In this document: in pieces, positions 45,362-54,089 of the stretch
Numbering within the stretch: the first letter of the stretch is position 1
Layout: the number at the start of each line of letters is the position of its first letter
NCBI RefSeq assembly: GCF_013248995.1
Contig: NZ_JABRPK010000002.1
Span: forward strand, 620,001 to 684,000
Origin: Frigoribacterium sp. VKM Ac-2836
Lineage (GTDB): Bacteria; Actinomycetota; Actinomycetes; Actinomycetales; Microbacteriaceae
Reading direction: 5' to 3'
Length of the DNA stretch: 64,000 nt
Position numbers and translations under genes: made by a program
Notes under the pieces: model-generated
What the model was told of the DNA's origin: nothing
The model's database searches: none
What the model saw: the letters and a program-made list of their open reading frames with translations, nothing else

Positions 45362-46461
45362 GATCGCTCGATCGCCTCTCGGATTCGGTCGGCCTGCACC
45401 TCGGGGACGAGGTCGCCCACCCAGGCTCCCATCGCCGCCTCGGAGCCTGCCAGGAACTTCAACTTGCTCTCGGCCCGCCGGGGCGAGGTGATCTGCAGCA
45501 TCAGGCGCACGGTGTCGCGGCCGACCCCGACCGGGGCCTGGTGCCAGGCCGCGATGTAGGGCGTGGGGTCGTCGTACAGGCCGTCGACACCGCGCAGGAG
45601 GCGCCGGTACATGACCGCGAGCTCGTCGCGTTCGTCGTCGGTCAGCGCCGCGAAGTCGGGGGCGTGGCGGTGCGGCAGGAGGTGGATCTCGATCGGCCAG
45701 CGCGCGGCGAACGGGACGAAGGCCGTGAAGTGCTCGCCGGCCAGGACGACGCGCGGGCCGGAGCGTTCGCGGTCGAGCAGGTCGGCGAACAGGGTCGGCC
45801 CGTAGGTCTCGATGCTGTCGAGCAGGCGGGTGGTGCGCGGTGTGACGTAGGGGTAGGCGTAGATCTGGCCGTGGGGGTGGTGCAGGGTGACGCCGATGGC
45901 CTGGCCGCGGTTCTCGAACGGGAACACCTGCTGGATGCCGGGCAGCGCCGACAGGGCGGCCGTGCGATCCGCCCACGCTTCGACGACCGTGCGGGCACGC
46001 GACTCGCTCAGGTCGGCGAACGACCCGTGCGTCTCGGGGCTGAAGCAGACGACCTCGCAGCGGCCGACGCTGCGGAGGGTGCGCTCGAGGCCGATGCGGG
46101 TGAGGTCGTCGAGGTCGTCGGGGGCGTCGTCGCTCTCGAGCAGCGGCCCGAACGACGGCGAGCGGTTCTCGAACACGGCGACGTCGTAGACGTCGGGGAT
46201 CTCGGACGGGTTCGTCTCGCTGGCCGGTGCCAGCGGGTCGAGCTCGGCCGGGGGCAGGAACACGCGGTTCTGCCGGGAGGCGGCGATCGAGACCCACTCG
46301 CCGGTGAGGACGTCCTGCCGCATGGTCGCGGTGTCGGGCCGCGGGTCGAGCGTGCGGGCGTCGACGCGACGTTCGGCCGTGAGCGTCGTGTCGGCGTCGT
46401 CGAAGTAGATGAGTTCGCGACCGTCGGCCAGGACCGTCGCGCGCTTGGTGATGGACGACAT
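45358..46461 (-). CDS. galT: galactose-1-phosphate uridylyltransferase
   Basis: GalT moves UMP from UDP-glucose to galactose-1-phosphate. The 367-residue HIT-superfamily enzyme has the catalytic H-P-H-G-Q motif in T-L-H-H-P-H-G-Q-I-Y-A, plus R-Q-N-R-V-F-L-P-P, F-E-N-R and H-L-L-P-H-R-H-A-P. The ribosome-binding site, GAAGGAGGCGCG immediately before the ATG, is itself a copy of the window-wide repeat core. galE is not seen in the window. Confidence 0.95.
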
Positions 46462-46507
46462 CGCGCCTCCTTCTGTTCGGGGCACTCGCGACCACGACTT
46501 GCAGTTG

Positions 46508-46532
46508 CGAAAGTACGTGAAAGCATACGAAA
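46508..46532. promoter_or_regulatory. candidate DeoR operator in the galT/deoR gap
   Basis: Three (C/T)GAAA pentamers occur exactly ten bases apart, starting at 46508, 46518 and 46528. They lie in the 79-bp gap between the divergent galT and DeoR-family genes. Direct repeats with helical-turn spacing are typical DeoR-family operators, so autoregulation with control of galTK is likely. The AT-richer composition here stands out locally. Confidence 0.6.
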
Positions 46533-46540
46533 CTGGCCGG

Positions 46541-47407
46541 GTGAACGGCAACTCGACCCCGCCCGTGGCTGCGCGGCCCGCACCGCTGCCGGGCGAGCGT
46601 CGGCGGGACCGCATCGCCGACCTCGTCGGGCGCCGCGGGTTCGTGCGGACGGCCGAGCTGGCGCGCGAGTTCCGCTTGTCCGAGGTGACGATCCGCACCG
46701 ACCTCGAGAGCCTCGCGGCCGACGGTCTGCTGTCGCGCGTTCACGGTGGTGCGTTGTCGGTCGACCGGCCTGCCGAGCGTCCGTTCGAAGAAGAGAGCTC
46801 GGTCTCGACCGAGGCCAAGCGGGCCATCGGGGTCGAGGCCGCGTCGCTCGTGCGTTCGGGTGACTGCGTCGTGCTCGACGTCGGCACGACGACCACGCAG
46901 ATCGCGCTGGCCCTGCTCGAACGTCACGACCTCGAGGGGGTCGTGGTCGTGACGAACGGTCTCACCATCGCCCTGGCGCTCGAGCAGGCGGTGCCGCGGT
47001 TCACGGTGATCGTGTCGGGCGGCACGCTCCGACCCCTGCAGCACTCGCTGGTCAACCCGCTGGCGACGAGCGTGTTCGCGAGCGTCACGGCCGACCTGGC
47101 GTTCATCGGCTGCACCGGCGTCCACGCGACCCACGGCGTCACGAACGTCAACCTGCCCGAGACCGATCTCAAGCGCCTCATGACCCAGACCGCCCGTCGG
47201 TCGTACATCGTGGCCGACGGCAGCAAGCTCGGCGAGGCCCACCTGGGTGTAATCGGGCCGCTCGACACCTTCGAGGGCCTCGTCACGGCGGGGGCCGACG
47301 CCGCCCGTGTCGACGAGCTGCGTCGAGCCGGCCTCGCCGTCGTGACCGCAGGAGGCGCGGGCGAGGTCGCCGCGCCTCCTCGCGACCCTGCCCCCTCGCG
47401 TCCGTGA
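46541..47407 (+). CDS. DeoR-family transcriptional regulator of galactose genes
   Basis: The 288-residue regulator has the DeoR HTH (about 20-70: R-R-D-R-I-A-D-L-V, V-R-T-A-E-L-A-R-E-F-R-L-S-E-V-T-I-R-T-D-L) followed by G-A-L-S-V and the sugar-phosphate-sensing DeoRC domain (V-L-D-V-G-T-T-T-T-Q-I, V-V-T-N-G-L, V-S-G-G-T-L). It starts at a GTG. The last 20 residues (G-G-A-G-E-V-A-A-P-P-R-D-P) are written by two facing repeats at 47351-47379 and look like an added tail. It is divergent from galTK and followed by galM, so it is probably the local galactose regulator; effector may be a sugar phosphate. Confidence 0.9.
   Translation: MNGNSTPPVAARPAPLPGERRRDRIADLVGRRGFVRTAELAREFRLSEVTIRTDLESLAADGLLSRVHGGALSVDRPAERPFEEESSVSTEAKRAIGVEAASLVRSGDCVVLDVGTTTTQIALALLERHDLEGVVVVTNGLTIALALEQAVPRFTVIVSGGTLRPLQHSLVNPLATSVFASVTADLAFIGCTGVHATHGVTNVNLPETDLKRLMTQTARRSYIVADGSKLGEAHLGVIGPLDTFEGLVTAGADAARVDELRRAGLAVVTAGGAGEVAAPPRDPAPSRP
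47351..47379. repeat. facing GGAGGCGCGG pair inside the DeoR 3' end
   Basis: GGAGGCGCGG (47351-47360) and CCGCGCCTCC (47370-47379) form a hairpin with a nine-base loop. It is in frame and encodes the non-conserved C-terminal tail of the DeoR-family protein, ending 28 bp before its stop. Confidence 0.75.
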
Positions 47408-47480
47408 GGCCTGCGGCCGCCGCCCACCGGGCCGGACGAGATGCCGGACGCGACCGACACTCAAGAGTGAGACTGGGGCG

Positions 47481-48422
47481 ATGACGACGAGCAGCCCGAC
47501 CGGAGAACAGTACGACCTCACCTTCGAGCACGAGGGGCACCACGTGACGGGTGTGGTCACGCAGGTGGCGGCGGGCATCCGGGCCCTGGCCGTCGACGGT
47601 GTCGCCCTGACCGAGACGTTCGGCGCCGACGAGGCCCCGCCTTCGGCGTGCGGCATCACCCTCGTGCCCTGGCCGAACCGGGTCGCGGGCGGCCGTTGGA
47701 CGCTCGACGGCCGCGAGCAGCAGCTCGACCTGACCGAGCCGGCCAAGGGCAACGCCAGCCACGGGCTGCTCCGCTACACGGCCTACCAGGTGGTCGACCG
47801 CGAACCGCACGCCGTGACGCTCGGGGCGACGGTGTTCCCACGGCACGGGTACCCGTTCCAGCTCGACACGACCGTCCGGCACGAACTCGTCGCGGACGGC
47901 ATGGTCGTCACGCACACGATCACGAACGTCGGCTCCGGGCGGGCTCCGTTCGCCGTCGGGTCGCACCCGTTCTTCCGGGTGGGTGACCACGATCCGGCGA
48001 CGCTGACCGTCACACTCGCGGCGTCGACCCGGTACGAGACGGACGAGGCCAGCATCCCGGTCGGCACGTCGCCCGTGGCCGGTACCGTCTTCGACCTGTC
48101 GCACGGCCCGCGGCTGGGCGACCTCGACCTCGACACGGGCTATCGGGACGTCGCGCCCGACGCCGACGGGGTCCGGACGACGACGTTCACGGCGCCCGAC
48201 GGTTCGGCGACCGAGCTCTGGCAAGACCCGTCGTTCGAGTACGTGCAGGTGTTCACACCCCGCAACTTCCCTCGCGACGGGGTGAAAGGGTTGGCGGTCG
48301 CCGCCGAGCCGATGACGGCGCCGGCCAACGCACTGGCCACGGGTGAGGGGCTCCGTTGGCTCGGTCCGGGCGAGACATGGACGGGCAGCTGGGGTGTGCG
48401 GTACCGGGCGGGCGACGCGTAG
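47481..48422 (+). CDS. galM: aldose 1-epimerase
   Basis: GalM interconverts the α and β anomers of galactose (and other aldoses), supplying α-galactose to GalK. The 313-residue β-sandwich protein has the L-V-P-W-P-N-R-V-A-G-G-R-W segment, S-H-G-L-L-R with the catalytic His, G-S-H-P-F-F-R with the second His and the late A-A-E-P-M-T-A-P with the catalytic Glu. This is the YphB-like aldose 1-epimerase-related subgroup by its N-terminal layout. It follows the DeoR gene after 73 bp. Confidence 0.92.
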   Translation: MTTSSPTGEQYDLTFEHEGHHVTGVVTQVAAGIRALAVDGVALTETFGADEAPPSACGITLVPWPNRVAGGRWTLDGREQQLDLTEPAKGNASHGLLRYTAYQVVDREPHAVTLGATVFPRHGYPFQLDTTVRHELVADGMVVTHTITNVGSGRAPFAVGSHPFFRVGDHDPATLTVTLAASTRYETDEASIPVGTSPVAGTVFDLSHGPRLGDLDLDTGYRDVAPDADGVRTTTFTAPDGSATELWQDPSFEYVQVFTPRNFPRDGVKGLAVAAEPMTAPANALATGEGLRWLGPGETWTGSWGVRYRAGDA

Positions 48423-48875
48423 AGGTCGTCGTCCCGTCTCGTGTCGTGGGGGTCGTCATCCGAAATGCGCGAACCTGAGACCTGTGCGTCGTCACGCGCG
48501 TACCGTCCACTGCTGTCTCCCCATGGCCCCGAAGCCCTGGCGTACCCCGTAACGACCCGGTCGGCTTGCCCGACACGTGTCGTGAGGAGGCCGAGCGCCC
48601 CTCCCGGCCCGAACCGGAGGGGCGCTTTCTCTCGCCGTCAACAGACCGGCTGAGAAGCCGACGCCGGGGGAGCGTAGGTTCTGCCCATACAGGCGGGTTC
48701 GTCCCGTCTGGCATCGGGGGACAGGATTCGGGTTCGGTCTCTCGTGGTGGGGCCGCCGCATTCGGGTGCGACGCCGGCCCCGCCATCCCTGGCGGGCGGG
48801 TGCGGGTCGACGGCCCAGCGGACGAGGGCTGCGCGGCCCGACGACGACGGTCGCAGCGTCTACGACGGATACAGG
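48423..48875 (+). other. gene-free stretch with a terminator
   Basis: About 450 bp between galM and the tRNA. The only clear element is the hairpin at 48594. Upstream of it is a GACACGTGTC palindrome at about 48571-48580. Short open frames are present but none has both a Shine-Dalgarno and protein-like composition. A small RNA ending at 48632 is possible but not shown. Confidence 0.4.
48594..48632 (+). terminator. intrinsic terminator
   Basis: AGCGCCCCTCC pairs perfectly with GGAGGGGCGCT around an 11-base loop and is followed by TTCTCTC. It is about 170 bp beyond galM, so it ends either the galM transcript or a short independent RNA. Confidence 0.75.
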
Positions 48876-48948
48876 TGGGCCCCGTGGGGCTCGAACCCAC
48901 GACCCGCGGATTAAAAGTCCGATGCTCTACCAACTGAGCTAGAGGCCC
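48876..48948 (-). tRNA. tRNA-Lys (anticodon UUU)
   Basis: On the minus strand the sequence folds into a full cloverleaf: acceptor GGGCCTC with GGGGCCC, D-arm region TAGCTCAGTTGGTAGAGC, anticodon loop around ACTTTTAATC and T-arm GTGGGTTCGAGCCCCAC. The anticodon UUU reads Lys codons. The 3' end is A then CC without an encoded final A, so CCA is completed after transcription. Confidence 0.95.
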
Positions 48949-49107
48949 GTGCGCGTCCACTTTACGGGATGCCGCGGCTCCTGGACGCCAGGCCGACCCG
49001 CGCCTCCTCGGTGTGGTCGAGCGTCGGGGGGCCCCGACGGGGGCCGGTGGTGGTGCCGTGGGCGAACGTGCGGCTCGGTGTCGGTGGGCGCGCCTATCGT
49101 GGGTTCG

Positions 49108-49737
49108 GTGCCGAGACCATTCCATCGCCCGACCCAGTTCTCGGGGTCCGAGTTCGAAGCCTTCCAGGGCGGAGACGACCCCGCGACGATGAACCGTGTG
49201 GCCCACGAGTCGGCCTCGGCCCTCGTTGCCCGCGTGAAGCACGACCCGAGCCCCGAGATCCTCGACCGGCTCGTCACCTTCACCGACCAGCACGGCATCG
49301 ACGCGGTCGCCGAGCTCTGGGCGCGAGCCAGCCCGCACAGCCTGCCCGGCGCCCTCTGGCGCATCTACCTGGTGCGGGCCGTCATCCGGCAGAACCCGGT
49401 CGAGGTCACCCAGCTCTTCGAGCGCGGGGTCGAGGTGGCCACCACGATCGACCCGGTCGTGGCGGGTGCCCCGGCTCCGGCCAGCCCCGAAGAGATCCTC
49501 GAACTCGCCGACCTCATCCTCCGTGGTGTCTTCGTCGGGGACTTCGCGATCGCCCTCGAGCGGGGTGCCGCGTTCTGTCGGCTCGCCGCCGCCGGCGCCA
49601 CGTCGGTGGCCGACGACCAAGACGCCGTCGGGTCCGACCGTGCCGGTGAACTCACCCGCCGAGCCCTTCGCTTCAGCGAACTCGGCGTCGACCTGGTCGC
49701 CTGCGCCCACCTCTGGCGCGACGACAGCCTCGACTGA
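49108..49737 (+). CDS. conserved actinobacterial protein of unknown function
   Basis: This 209-residue, mostly helical, soluble protein starts at a GTG (MPRPFHRPTQFSG). Recognisable segments are F-E-A-F-Q-G-G-D-D-P-A-T-M-N-R-V-A-H-E-S-A, D-R-L-V-T-F-T-D-Q-H-G-I-D and the acidic helix-rich C-terminal half with S-P-E-E-I-L-E-L-A-D-L-I-L-R-G. It gives the impression of a family known from Microbacteriaceae genomes, but I cannot name it. It has no membrane segment or catalytic motif. It is separated from the tRNA by 160 bp on the opposite strand. Confidence 0.75.
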   Translation: MPRPFHRPTQFSGSEFEAFQGGDDPATMNRVAHESASALVARVKHDPSPEILDRLVTFTDQHGIDAVAELWARASPHSLPGALWRIYLVRAVIRQNPVEVTQLFERGVEVATTIDPVVAGAPAPASPEEILELADLILRGVFVGDFAIALERGAAFCRLAAAGATSVADDQDAVGSDRAGELTRRALRFSELGVDLVACAHLWRDDSLD

Positions 49738-49874
49738 GCGACGCCCCGGCGTGGCCGAGGCCAGAGCCTGGCCGCCCGCGACCGTGCGGGCTCGACACGC
49801 GCGAGTCCTCGTCGCGTTCGCACCTCGCGAACTCGTCGGACCGCCCTGCCAGAGGCGGGTAACATCTCTCTGGT

Positions 49875-49949
49875 CGGGCCGCAGTAACCCCGGGCTCCAA
49901 ATTTAGCCGCTTCGAGCGGCCTCGCGCCGAGAGGCGTTTCTGCGGTCCG
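49875..49949 (+). ncRNA. candidate structured RNA
   Basis: CGGGCCGCAG (49875-49884) pairs with CTGCGGTCCG (49940-49949), with one G-U pair, closing a 55-base region. Inside is a strong hairpin, GCCGCT-TCG-AGCGGC (49906-49920), and a second GCCTC/GAGGC hairpin that shares bases with it. An extended -10-like GGGTAACAT (hexamer 49860-49865) would start transcription near 49872, right at the stem. I know no RNA family that fits. It is a reading by eye. Confidence 0.35.
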
Positions 49950-50314
49950 GCACCCTCTTCTCGCGAGACGAGTCCGTGGTCTAGAGCCCGGCGTGACGAC
50001 CTACCGCCGCCCGCCTCTCCTGCGCACCCCGCGCCTCCTCGTCCCCGCCTGCGTGTGCACATCGCGACGACGGGACAGCGTCCGACGGCTACAGATGGAA
50101 GATGAGCGGCGCGTCGAGGCCCGGCTGTCGGGTCTTGCACGCATGTCGAACTGCGAGCGGTCGGGTTCGGCCCAGAGCCCTGACCCGGCGTCACGACCAC
50201 AAGCGAATGTTCGTCCAATCCACCGGGCCGCCGGTGCCGAACCATTGACGTGAGGGATCCACGATCCTCCGCCGACATCCGTCCTCCCTAGGTCTCGGGC
50301 GTCGGCGGGTCGGT

Positions 50315-50369
50315 CTCCCTGCGATGCACCGGGCCTGAACGCCATCCCAGACGGCCGCATCGCAGGGAG
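50315..50369. repeat. 13-bp inverted repeat with a 29-base loop before sigK
   Basis: CTCCCTGCGATGC (50315-50327) and GCATCGCAGGGAG (50357-50369) are exact complements. It lies 110 bp before the sigK start and could be a leader hairpin or another member of the intergenic inverted-repeat class. Confidence 0.65.
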
Positions 50370-50478
50370 TCCCGTCCGCACCGCGAACACCGCACCACGA
50401 ACACCGCACCACATCACGATCCGCTCCGGATCGTGAGCCACGAACCGACGAACAGTGCGACCGGAGGTGAACCCTGAC

Positions 50479-51075
50479 ATGCTCAAGCTCGTGACCCGAG
50501 AGACAGAGACACCCGATTCCGGGCCCACCCCGTCGACTCCCGACGCATTGTTGCCGCGAGTCGCACAGGGCGACCAGGTCGCCTTCGCCGAGTTGTACGA
50601 CCAGACGGCGCCCCGAGTGCTCGGCCTGGTGAAGCGGCTCCTCAAGGACCATGCCCAGTCAGAGGAAGTGACCCAAGAGGTCTTCCTCGAGATCTGGCAG
50701 AACGCCACGCGCTTCGACTCCACCCGGGGCAGTGCGGCCAGCTGGATGCTCACGATGGCGCACCGCCGCGCCGTCGACCGTATCCGCGCCTCCCAGGCCG
50801 GTCGCGACCGCGACCTCAAGATCGGCGTGCGTGACCTCGAGACCGACTACGACTCGGTCACCGAGTCCGTCGAGATCCGCATCGAGCACGAGCGGGTCGA
50901 GCGGGCCCTCGGGCGCCTCACCGAACTGCAGCGTCAGGCGGTGAAGCTCGCCTACTACGGCGGCCTCAGCCACAGTGAGGTCGCGAAACTGTTGGACGTG
51001 CCGATCGGCACGGTCAAGACCAGACTGCGCGACGGAATGATCCGTCTGCGCGACGAGATGGGGGTGGCATCGTGA
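50479..51075 (+). CDS. sigK: ECF RNA polymerase sigma factor SigK
   Basis: The 198-residue protein has ECF region 2 (V-A-F-A-E-L-Y-D-Q-T-A-P-R-V-L-G-L, E-V-T-Q-E-V-F-L-E-I-W-Q and W-M-L-T-M-A-H-R-R-A-V-D) and region 4 (L-Q-R-Q-A-V-K-L-A-Y-Y-G-G-L-S-H-S-E-V-A-K-L-L-D-V-P-I-G-T-V-K-T-R). This matches SigK, whose regulon in mycobacteria includes secreted antigens and which is held by the anti-sigma factor RskA encoded next door. ATG at 50479 with GGAGG 12 bases upstream; a GTG at 50455 is an alternative. The stop overlaps the rskA start. Confidence 0.92.
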   Translation: MLKLVTRETETPDSGPTPSTPDALLPRVAQGDQVAFAELYDQTAPRVLGLVKRLLKDHAQSEEVTQEVFLEIWQNATRFDSTRGSAASWMLTMAHRRAVDRIRASQAGRDRDLKIGVRDLETDYDSVTESVEIRIEHERVERALGRLTELQRQAVKLAYYGGLSHSEVAKLLDVPIGTVKTRLRDGMIRLRDEMGVAS

Positions 51076-52007
51076 CCGACCACGACGAGCCCACGCGCGG
51101 CCGCCATGCGGACGACGCGGGCAGCACGAACGTCGACACCGACAACCTGTCCGGTGCCTACGTGCTCGATGCACTGAGCGACGACGAACGACAGGCGTTC
51201 GAGGCCCTCCTCGACGACACATCAGACCAGCACGACGACACCAGGACGGAGGTGGGCGAATTGAGAGAGACCGCACTACTGCTCGCCCACGCGGCTCGGC
51301 CCGTCATGCCCTCGGCCGAGCTCCGCGCCAGCGTGCTCGACCTCATCGCGTCGACGCCGCAGCTCGCGCCGCTCACGGCGACGGCATCGACGGCAGACCA
51401 CGACATCGCGACGACGACCGCAGGAGGCGCGGGTGACGACGACCACGAGCGTCGCGTCGAGCGCACCCCGGCCCCCGAGATGGAGCCGAGCGAGTCCGAG
51501 GGTGCCCGCGTGCTCCACGCGTCCGGTGCCGCGCACCGGCGCTGGTTCACGCGTCCGGTCGCCGTGCTCGGAGCGGCCGCCGCGGCCGCTGCGCTCTTCT
51601 TCGGCGGCGGAGCCCTCGTCGAGGGTCTCGGCCAGACGGGTCAGCAGCAACAGCAACAGGCCTCCGGCGTGGACGAGATCTACGCCGCGAGCGACTTCCA
51701 ACGCTCGGTGGCCGATGTCAGCACCGGCGGCAAGGCGACGCTCATCTGGTCCGACGAGCTCGGTCGCTCGGCGGTCGTCGTCGACGGCATGACGTCGCTG
51801 CCCGGTGACCAGACCTACGAGTTCTGGTACATCAACGGCGACGGCGCCGTGCCCGCGGGCACCTTCGACGCCGCGTCGAGCGCCCCGGCAACGCACCTCC
51901 TCAAGGGTGAGATGGCCCCGGGCGACACGATCGGCATCACGGTCGAGCCCTCGGGTGGATCGTCGACGCCGACCAGCGACCCGGTCGTCGTCATCCCCAG
52001 CGCCTGA
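51072..52007 (+). CDS. rskA: anti-sigma-K factor RskA
   Basis: RskA spans the membrane once and sequesters SigK until cleaved. The 311-residue protein has an N-terminal cytoplasmic anti-sigma domain (L-S-G-A-Y-V-L-D-A-L-S-D-D-E-R-Q-A-F-E), one hydrophobic helix at about 160-182 (P-V-A-V-L-G-A-A-A-A-A-A-A-L-F-F), a Gln run, and an extracytoplasmic RskA domain (S-D-F-Q-R-S-V-A-D, Q-T-Y-E-F-W-Y-I and G-D-T-I-G-I-T-V-E-P-S-G-G-S). The linker before the helix contains a CAGGAGGCGCGGGT copy at 51421. GTG start overlaps sigK. Confidence 0.93.
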   Translation: MTDHDEPTRGRHADDAGSTNVDTDNLSGAYVLDALSDDERQAFEALLDDTSDQHDDTRTEVGELRETALLLAHAARPVMPSAELRASVLDLIASTPQLAPLTATASTADHDIATTTAGGAGDDDHERRVERTPAPEMEPSESEGARVLHASGAAHRRWFTRPVAVLGAAAAAAALFFGGGALVEGLGQTGQQQQQQASGVDEIYAASDFQRSVADVSTGGKATLIWSDELGRSAVVVDGMTSLPGDQTYEFWYINGDGAVPAGTFDAASSAPATHLLKGEMAPGDTIGITVEPSGGSSTPTSDPVVVIPSA

Positions 52008-52050
52008 CCCCACACCCTCGGTCGGGCCGTGACGGGCCGGCACCACACGT

Positions 52051-52090
52051 GCGAGAGGCGGTCCACCACCCGGTGGACCGCCTCTTCTCG
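52051..52090 (+). terminator. intrinsic terminator of sigK-rskA
   Basis: GAGGCGGTCCACC (52055-52067) and GGTGGACCGCCTC (52072-52084) form a perfect 13-bp stem with a four-base loop followed by TTCTCGTG. It is 48 bp after the rskA stop and faces the convergent pstB. Confidence 0.8.
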
Positions 52091-52150
52091 TGTTCGCACC
52101 GCCGTCGTGCGGCGTGCGGCCCCCTCGCCCCGAGGAGGCGCGGTGCCCGA

Positions 52151-52930
52151 TCAGCCGAAGCGACCCGACACGTAGTCTTCCGTCGCCTGCACGCTCGGGT
52201 TCGAGAACATCTTCGCGGTGTCGTCGTACTCGATCAGCTTGCCGGGCTTTCCCGTACCGGCGATGTTGAAGAACGCCGTCTTGTCGCTGACCCGGCTGGC
52301 CTGCTGCATGTTGTGGGTCACGATGACGATCGTGTACTGCTGCTTGAGCTCTTCGATCAGATCCTCGATGGCGAGGGTCGAGATGGGGTCGAGGGCCGAG
52401 CAGGGCTCGTCCATCAGCACGACGTCGGGTGAGACCGCGATGGCACGCGCGATGCACAGACGCTGCTGCTGGCCGCCCGAGAGGCCCGAACCGGGCTTGT
52501 CGAGGCGGTCCTTGACCTCGTTCCAGAGGTTGGCGCCCTGCAACGACGACTCGACTAGGCCGTCCTGATCGCTCTTCGACATGCGACGGTTGTTCAGCTT
52601 GACGCCCGCGAGCACGTTGTCGCGGATGCTCATCGTCGGGAACGGGTTGGGGCGCTGGAACACCATGCCGACCTGGCGGCGGACGAGCACCGGGTCGACG
52701 CCGGGGCTGTACAGGTCGTTGCCGTCGATCAGCACCTCGCCTTCGACGTAGGCGCCGGGGATGACCTCGTGCATGCGGTTGAGCGTTCGCAGGAAGGTCG
52801 ACTTGCCACAGCCGGACGGGCCGATGAACGCGGTGACCGTGCGGGGCTCGATGATGATGTTGACGTCTTCGACGGCTTTGAACTTGCCGTAGTAGACGTT
52901 GAGGTCGTTGACCTCGATGCGCTTGGACAC
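52151..52930 (-). CDS. pstB: phosphate ABC transporter ATPase PstB
   Basis: The 259-residue ATPase powers high-affinity phosphate uptake. It has Walker [10 protein letters not shown], the PstB-typical F-Q-R-P-N-P-F-P, signature L-S-G-G-Q-Q-Q-R, Walker [14 protein letters not shown] and the switch H-N-M-Q-Q-A. It is the last gene of pstSCAB (read leftward), 64 bp after pstA. No phoU is seen directly downstream. Confidence 0.97.
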   Translation of the reverse strand: MSKRIEVNDLNVYYGKFKAVEDVNIIIEPRTVTAFIGPSGCGKSTFLRTLNRMHEVIPGAYVEGEVLIDGNDLYSPGVDPVLVRRQVGMVFQRPNPFPTMSIRDNVLAGVKLNNRRMSKSDQDGLVESSLQGANLWNEVKDRLDKPGSGLSGGQQQRLCIARAIAVSPDVVLMDEPCSALDPISTLAIEDLIEELKQQYTIVIVTHNMQQASRVSDKTAFFNIAGTGKPGKLIEYDDTAKMFSNPSVQATEDYVSGRFG

Positions 52931-52994
52931 GGTGATTCCTTCGGGGTGGGAGCCGGGCGGGAGCCGGGACGGGGTGTGGGTCGGGGAGGCCGGG

Positions 52995-54089
52995 TCAGCG
53001 GCCGAGCTTGGGGGCGAACAGGCGGGCGATCAGACGGGCGAGCAGGTTGAGCGCCATCACCATGAGGATCAGGGTGAGCGCCGAGGTCCAGGCCCGGTCG
53101 ATGAAGGCCGCCGCGTCGGTGCCCTGGCTGACGTACGAGCTGTAGGCGAAGACCGGGAGGGACTGCATGGCACCACCGAAGAGGTTGTAGTTCATGTTCG
53201 CCGTGAACCCTGCGGTGATCAAGAGGGGAGCCGTCTCGCCGATGACGCGGGCGATCGCGAGCATCACGCCGGTCGTGATGCCGGCCACCGACGTCGGGAT
53301 GACCACCTTGAGGATCGTCAGCCACTTCGGCACACCGAGGGCGTAGGACGCCTCGCGCAGCTCGTTCGGCACCAGCTTGAGCATCTCCTCGGTGCTGCGC
53401 ACGACCACCGGGATCATGAGCACGGCCAACGCGACCGAGCCCGCGGCACCCATGCGGACGCCGGCTCCGAAGAAGATCACGAACAGGGCGTAGGCGAAGA
53501 GGCCGGCGACGATCGAGGGGATGCCCGTCATGACGTCCACGAAGAACGTGATGGCTCGGGCGAGGCGTCCCTGGCCGTACTCGACCAGGTAGATCGCCGT
53601 GAGCAGGCCGATCGGTACCGAGATGACGGCGGCGAGTGCGGTGATGAGCAGAGTGCCCGTGACGGCGTGCAGCCCACCACCACCGGCGCCGACGATGTTT
53701 CGCATCGACATCGAGAAGAAGCCGCCGTCGAACCGGTTCGCCCCCGAGGTGGCGACCGTGATCAGCAGCGAGACCAGCGGCAGCAGCGCGATGATGAACG
53801 CGGCGCTCACGAGGGTGGTGACGACACGGTCCTTCGCGCGGCGGATGCCTTCGACCTGCATCGCGACGACGAAGACGAGCGCGGCGTAGAGCACCGTCCC
53901 CAGGACGATCGCCCCGACCCAGTTGAACGACTCGGTGACGCCGGCCGCGTTCAACAGGGCGAAGACGACGCCCATGACGATCCAGCTGCCGAGCAGGATG
54001 ACCAGCGGTGCGGCCTTGGGCAGACGGCCCGTCGTGAGGGCGTTGACCGACTGGCTGGGCCGACGCACGCCGGCGGTGGTGGTGGCCAT
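52995..54089 (-). CDS. pstA: phosphate ABC transporter permease PstA
   Basis: The 364-residue permease has about eight hydrophobic segments; an N-terminal extension with two to three extra helices precedes the core of six. The PstA core shows [32 protein letters not shown] and the EAA loop [14 protein letters not shown]. The ATG complementary to 54087-54089 overlaps the pstC stop by one base. Confidence 0.95.
   Translation of the reverse strand: MATTTAGVRRPSQSVNALTTGRLPKAAPLVILLGSWIVMGVVFALLNAAGVTESFNWVGAIVLGTVLYAALVFVVAMQVEGIRRAKDRVVTTLVSAAFIIALLPLVSLLITVATSGANRFDGGFFSMSMRNIVGAGGGGLHAVTGTLLITALAAVISVPIGLLTAIYLVEYGQGRLARAITFFVDVMTGIPSIVAGLFAYALFVIFFGAGVRMGAAGSVALAVLMIPVVVRSTEEMLKLVPNELREASYALGVPKWLTILKVVIPTSVAGITTGVMLAIARVIGETAPLLITAGFTANMNYNLFGGAMQSLPVFAYSSYVSQGTDAAAFIDRAWTSALTLILMVMALNLLARLIARLFAPKLGR

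Larger units (their letters stand above)
49738..50478 (+). other. 741-bp gene-free stretch upstream of sigK
   Basis: No plausible protein gene. It holds a candidate structured RNA at 49875-49949 with a promoter-like TAACAT, a minus-strand GGAGGCGCGG copy at about 50029, and a long hairpin at 50315-50369. The region is unusually long for this compact genome. Confidence 0.5.

Noticed and set aside
48441-48653. Open frame of 70 codons between galM and the tRNA
   Set aside because: It has no Shine-Dalgarno and its composition is not protein-like. It also crosses the intrinsic terminator at 48594.
48876-48948. tRNA-Lys as an integration site for a mobile element
   Set aside because: No integrase, no duplicated tRNA 3' end and no change in base composition are visible on either side.
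50342-50369. CCATCC considered as the -35 of a SigK-dependent autoregulated promoter
   Set aside because: No matching -10 is found at the required distance and the hexamer lies in the loop of the 50315 hairpin.
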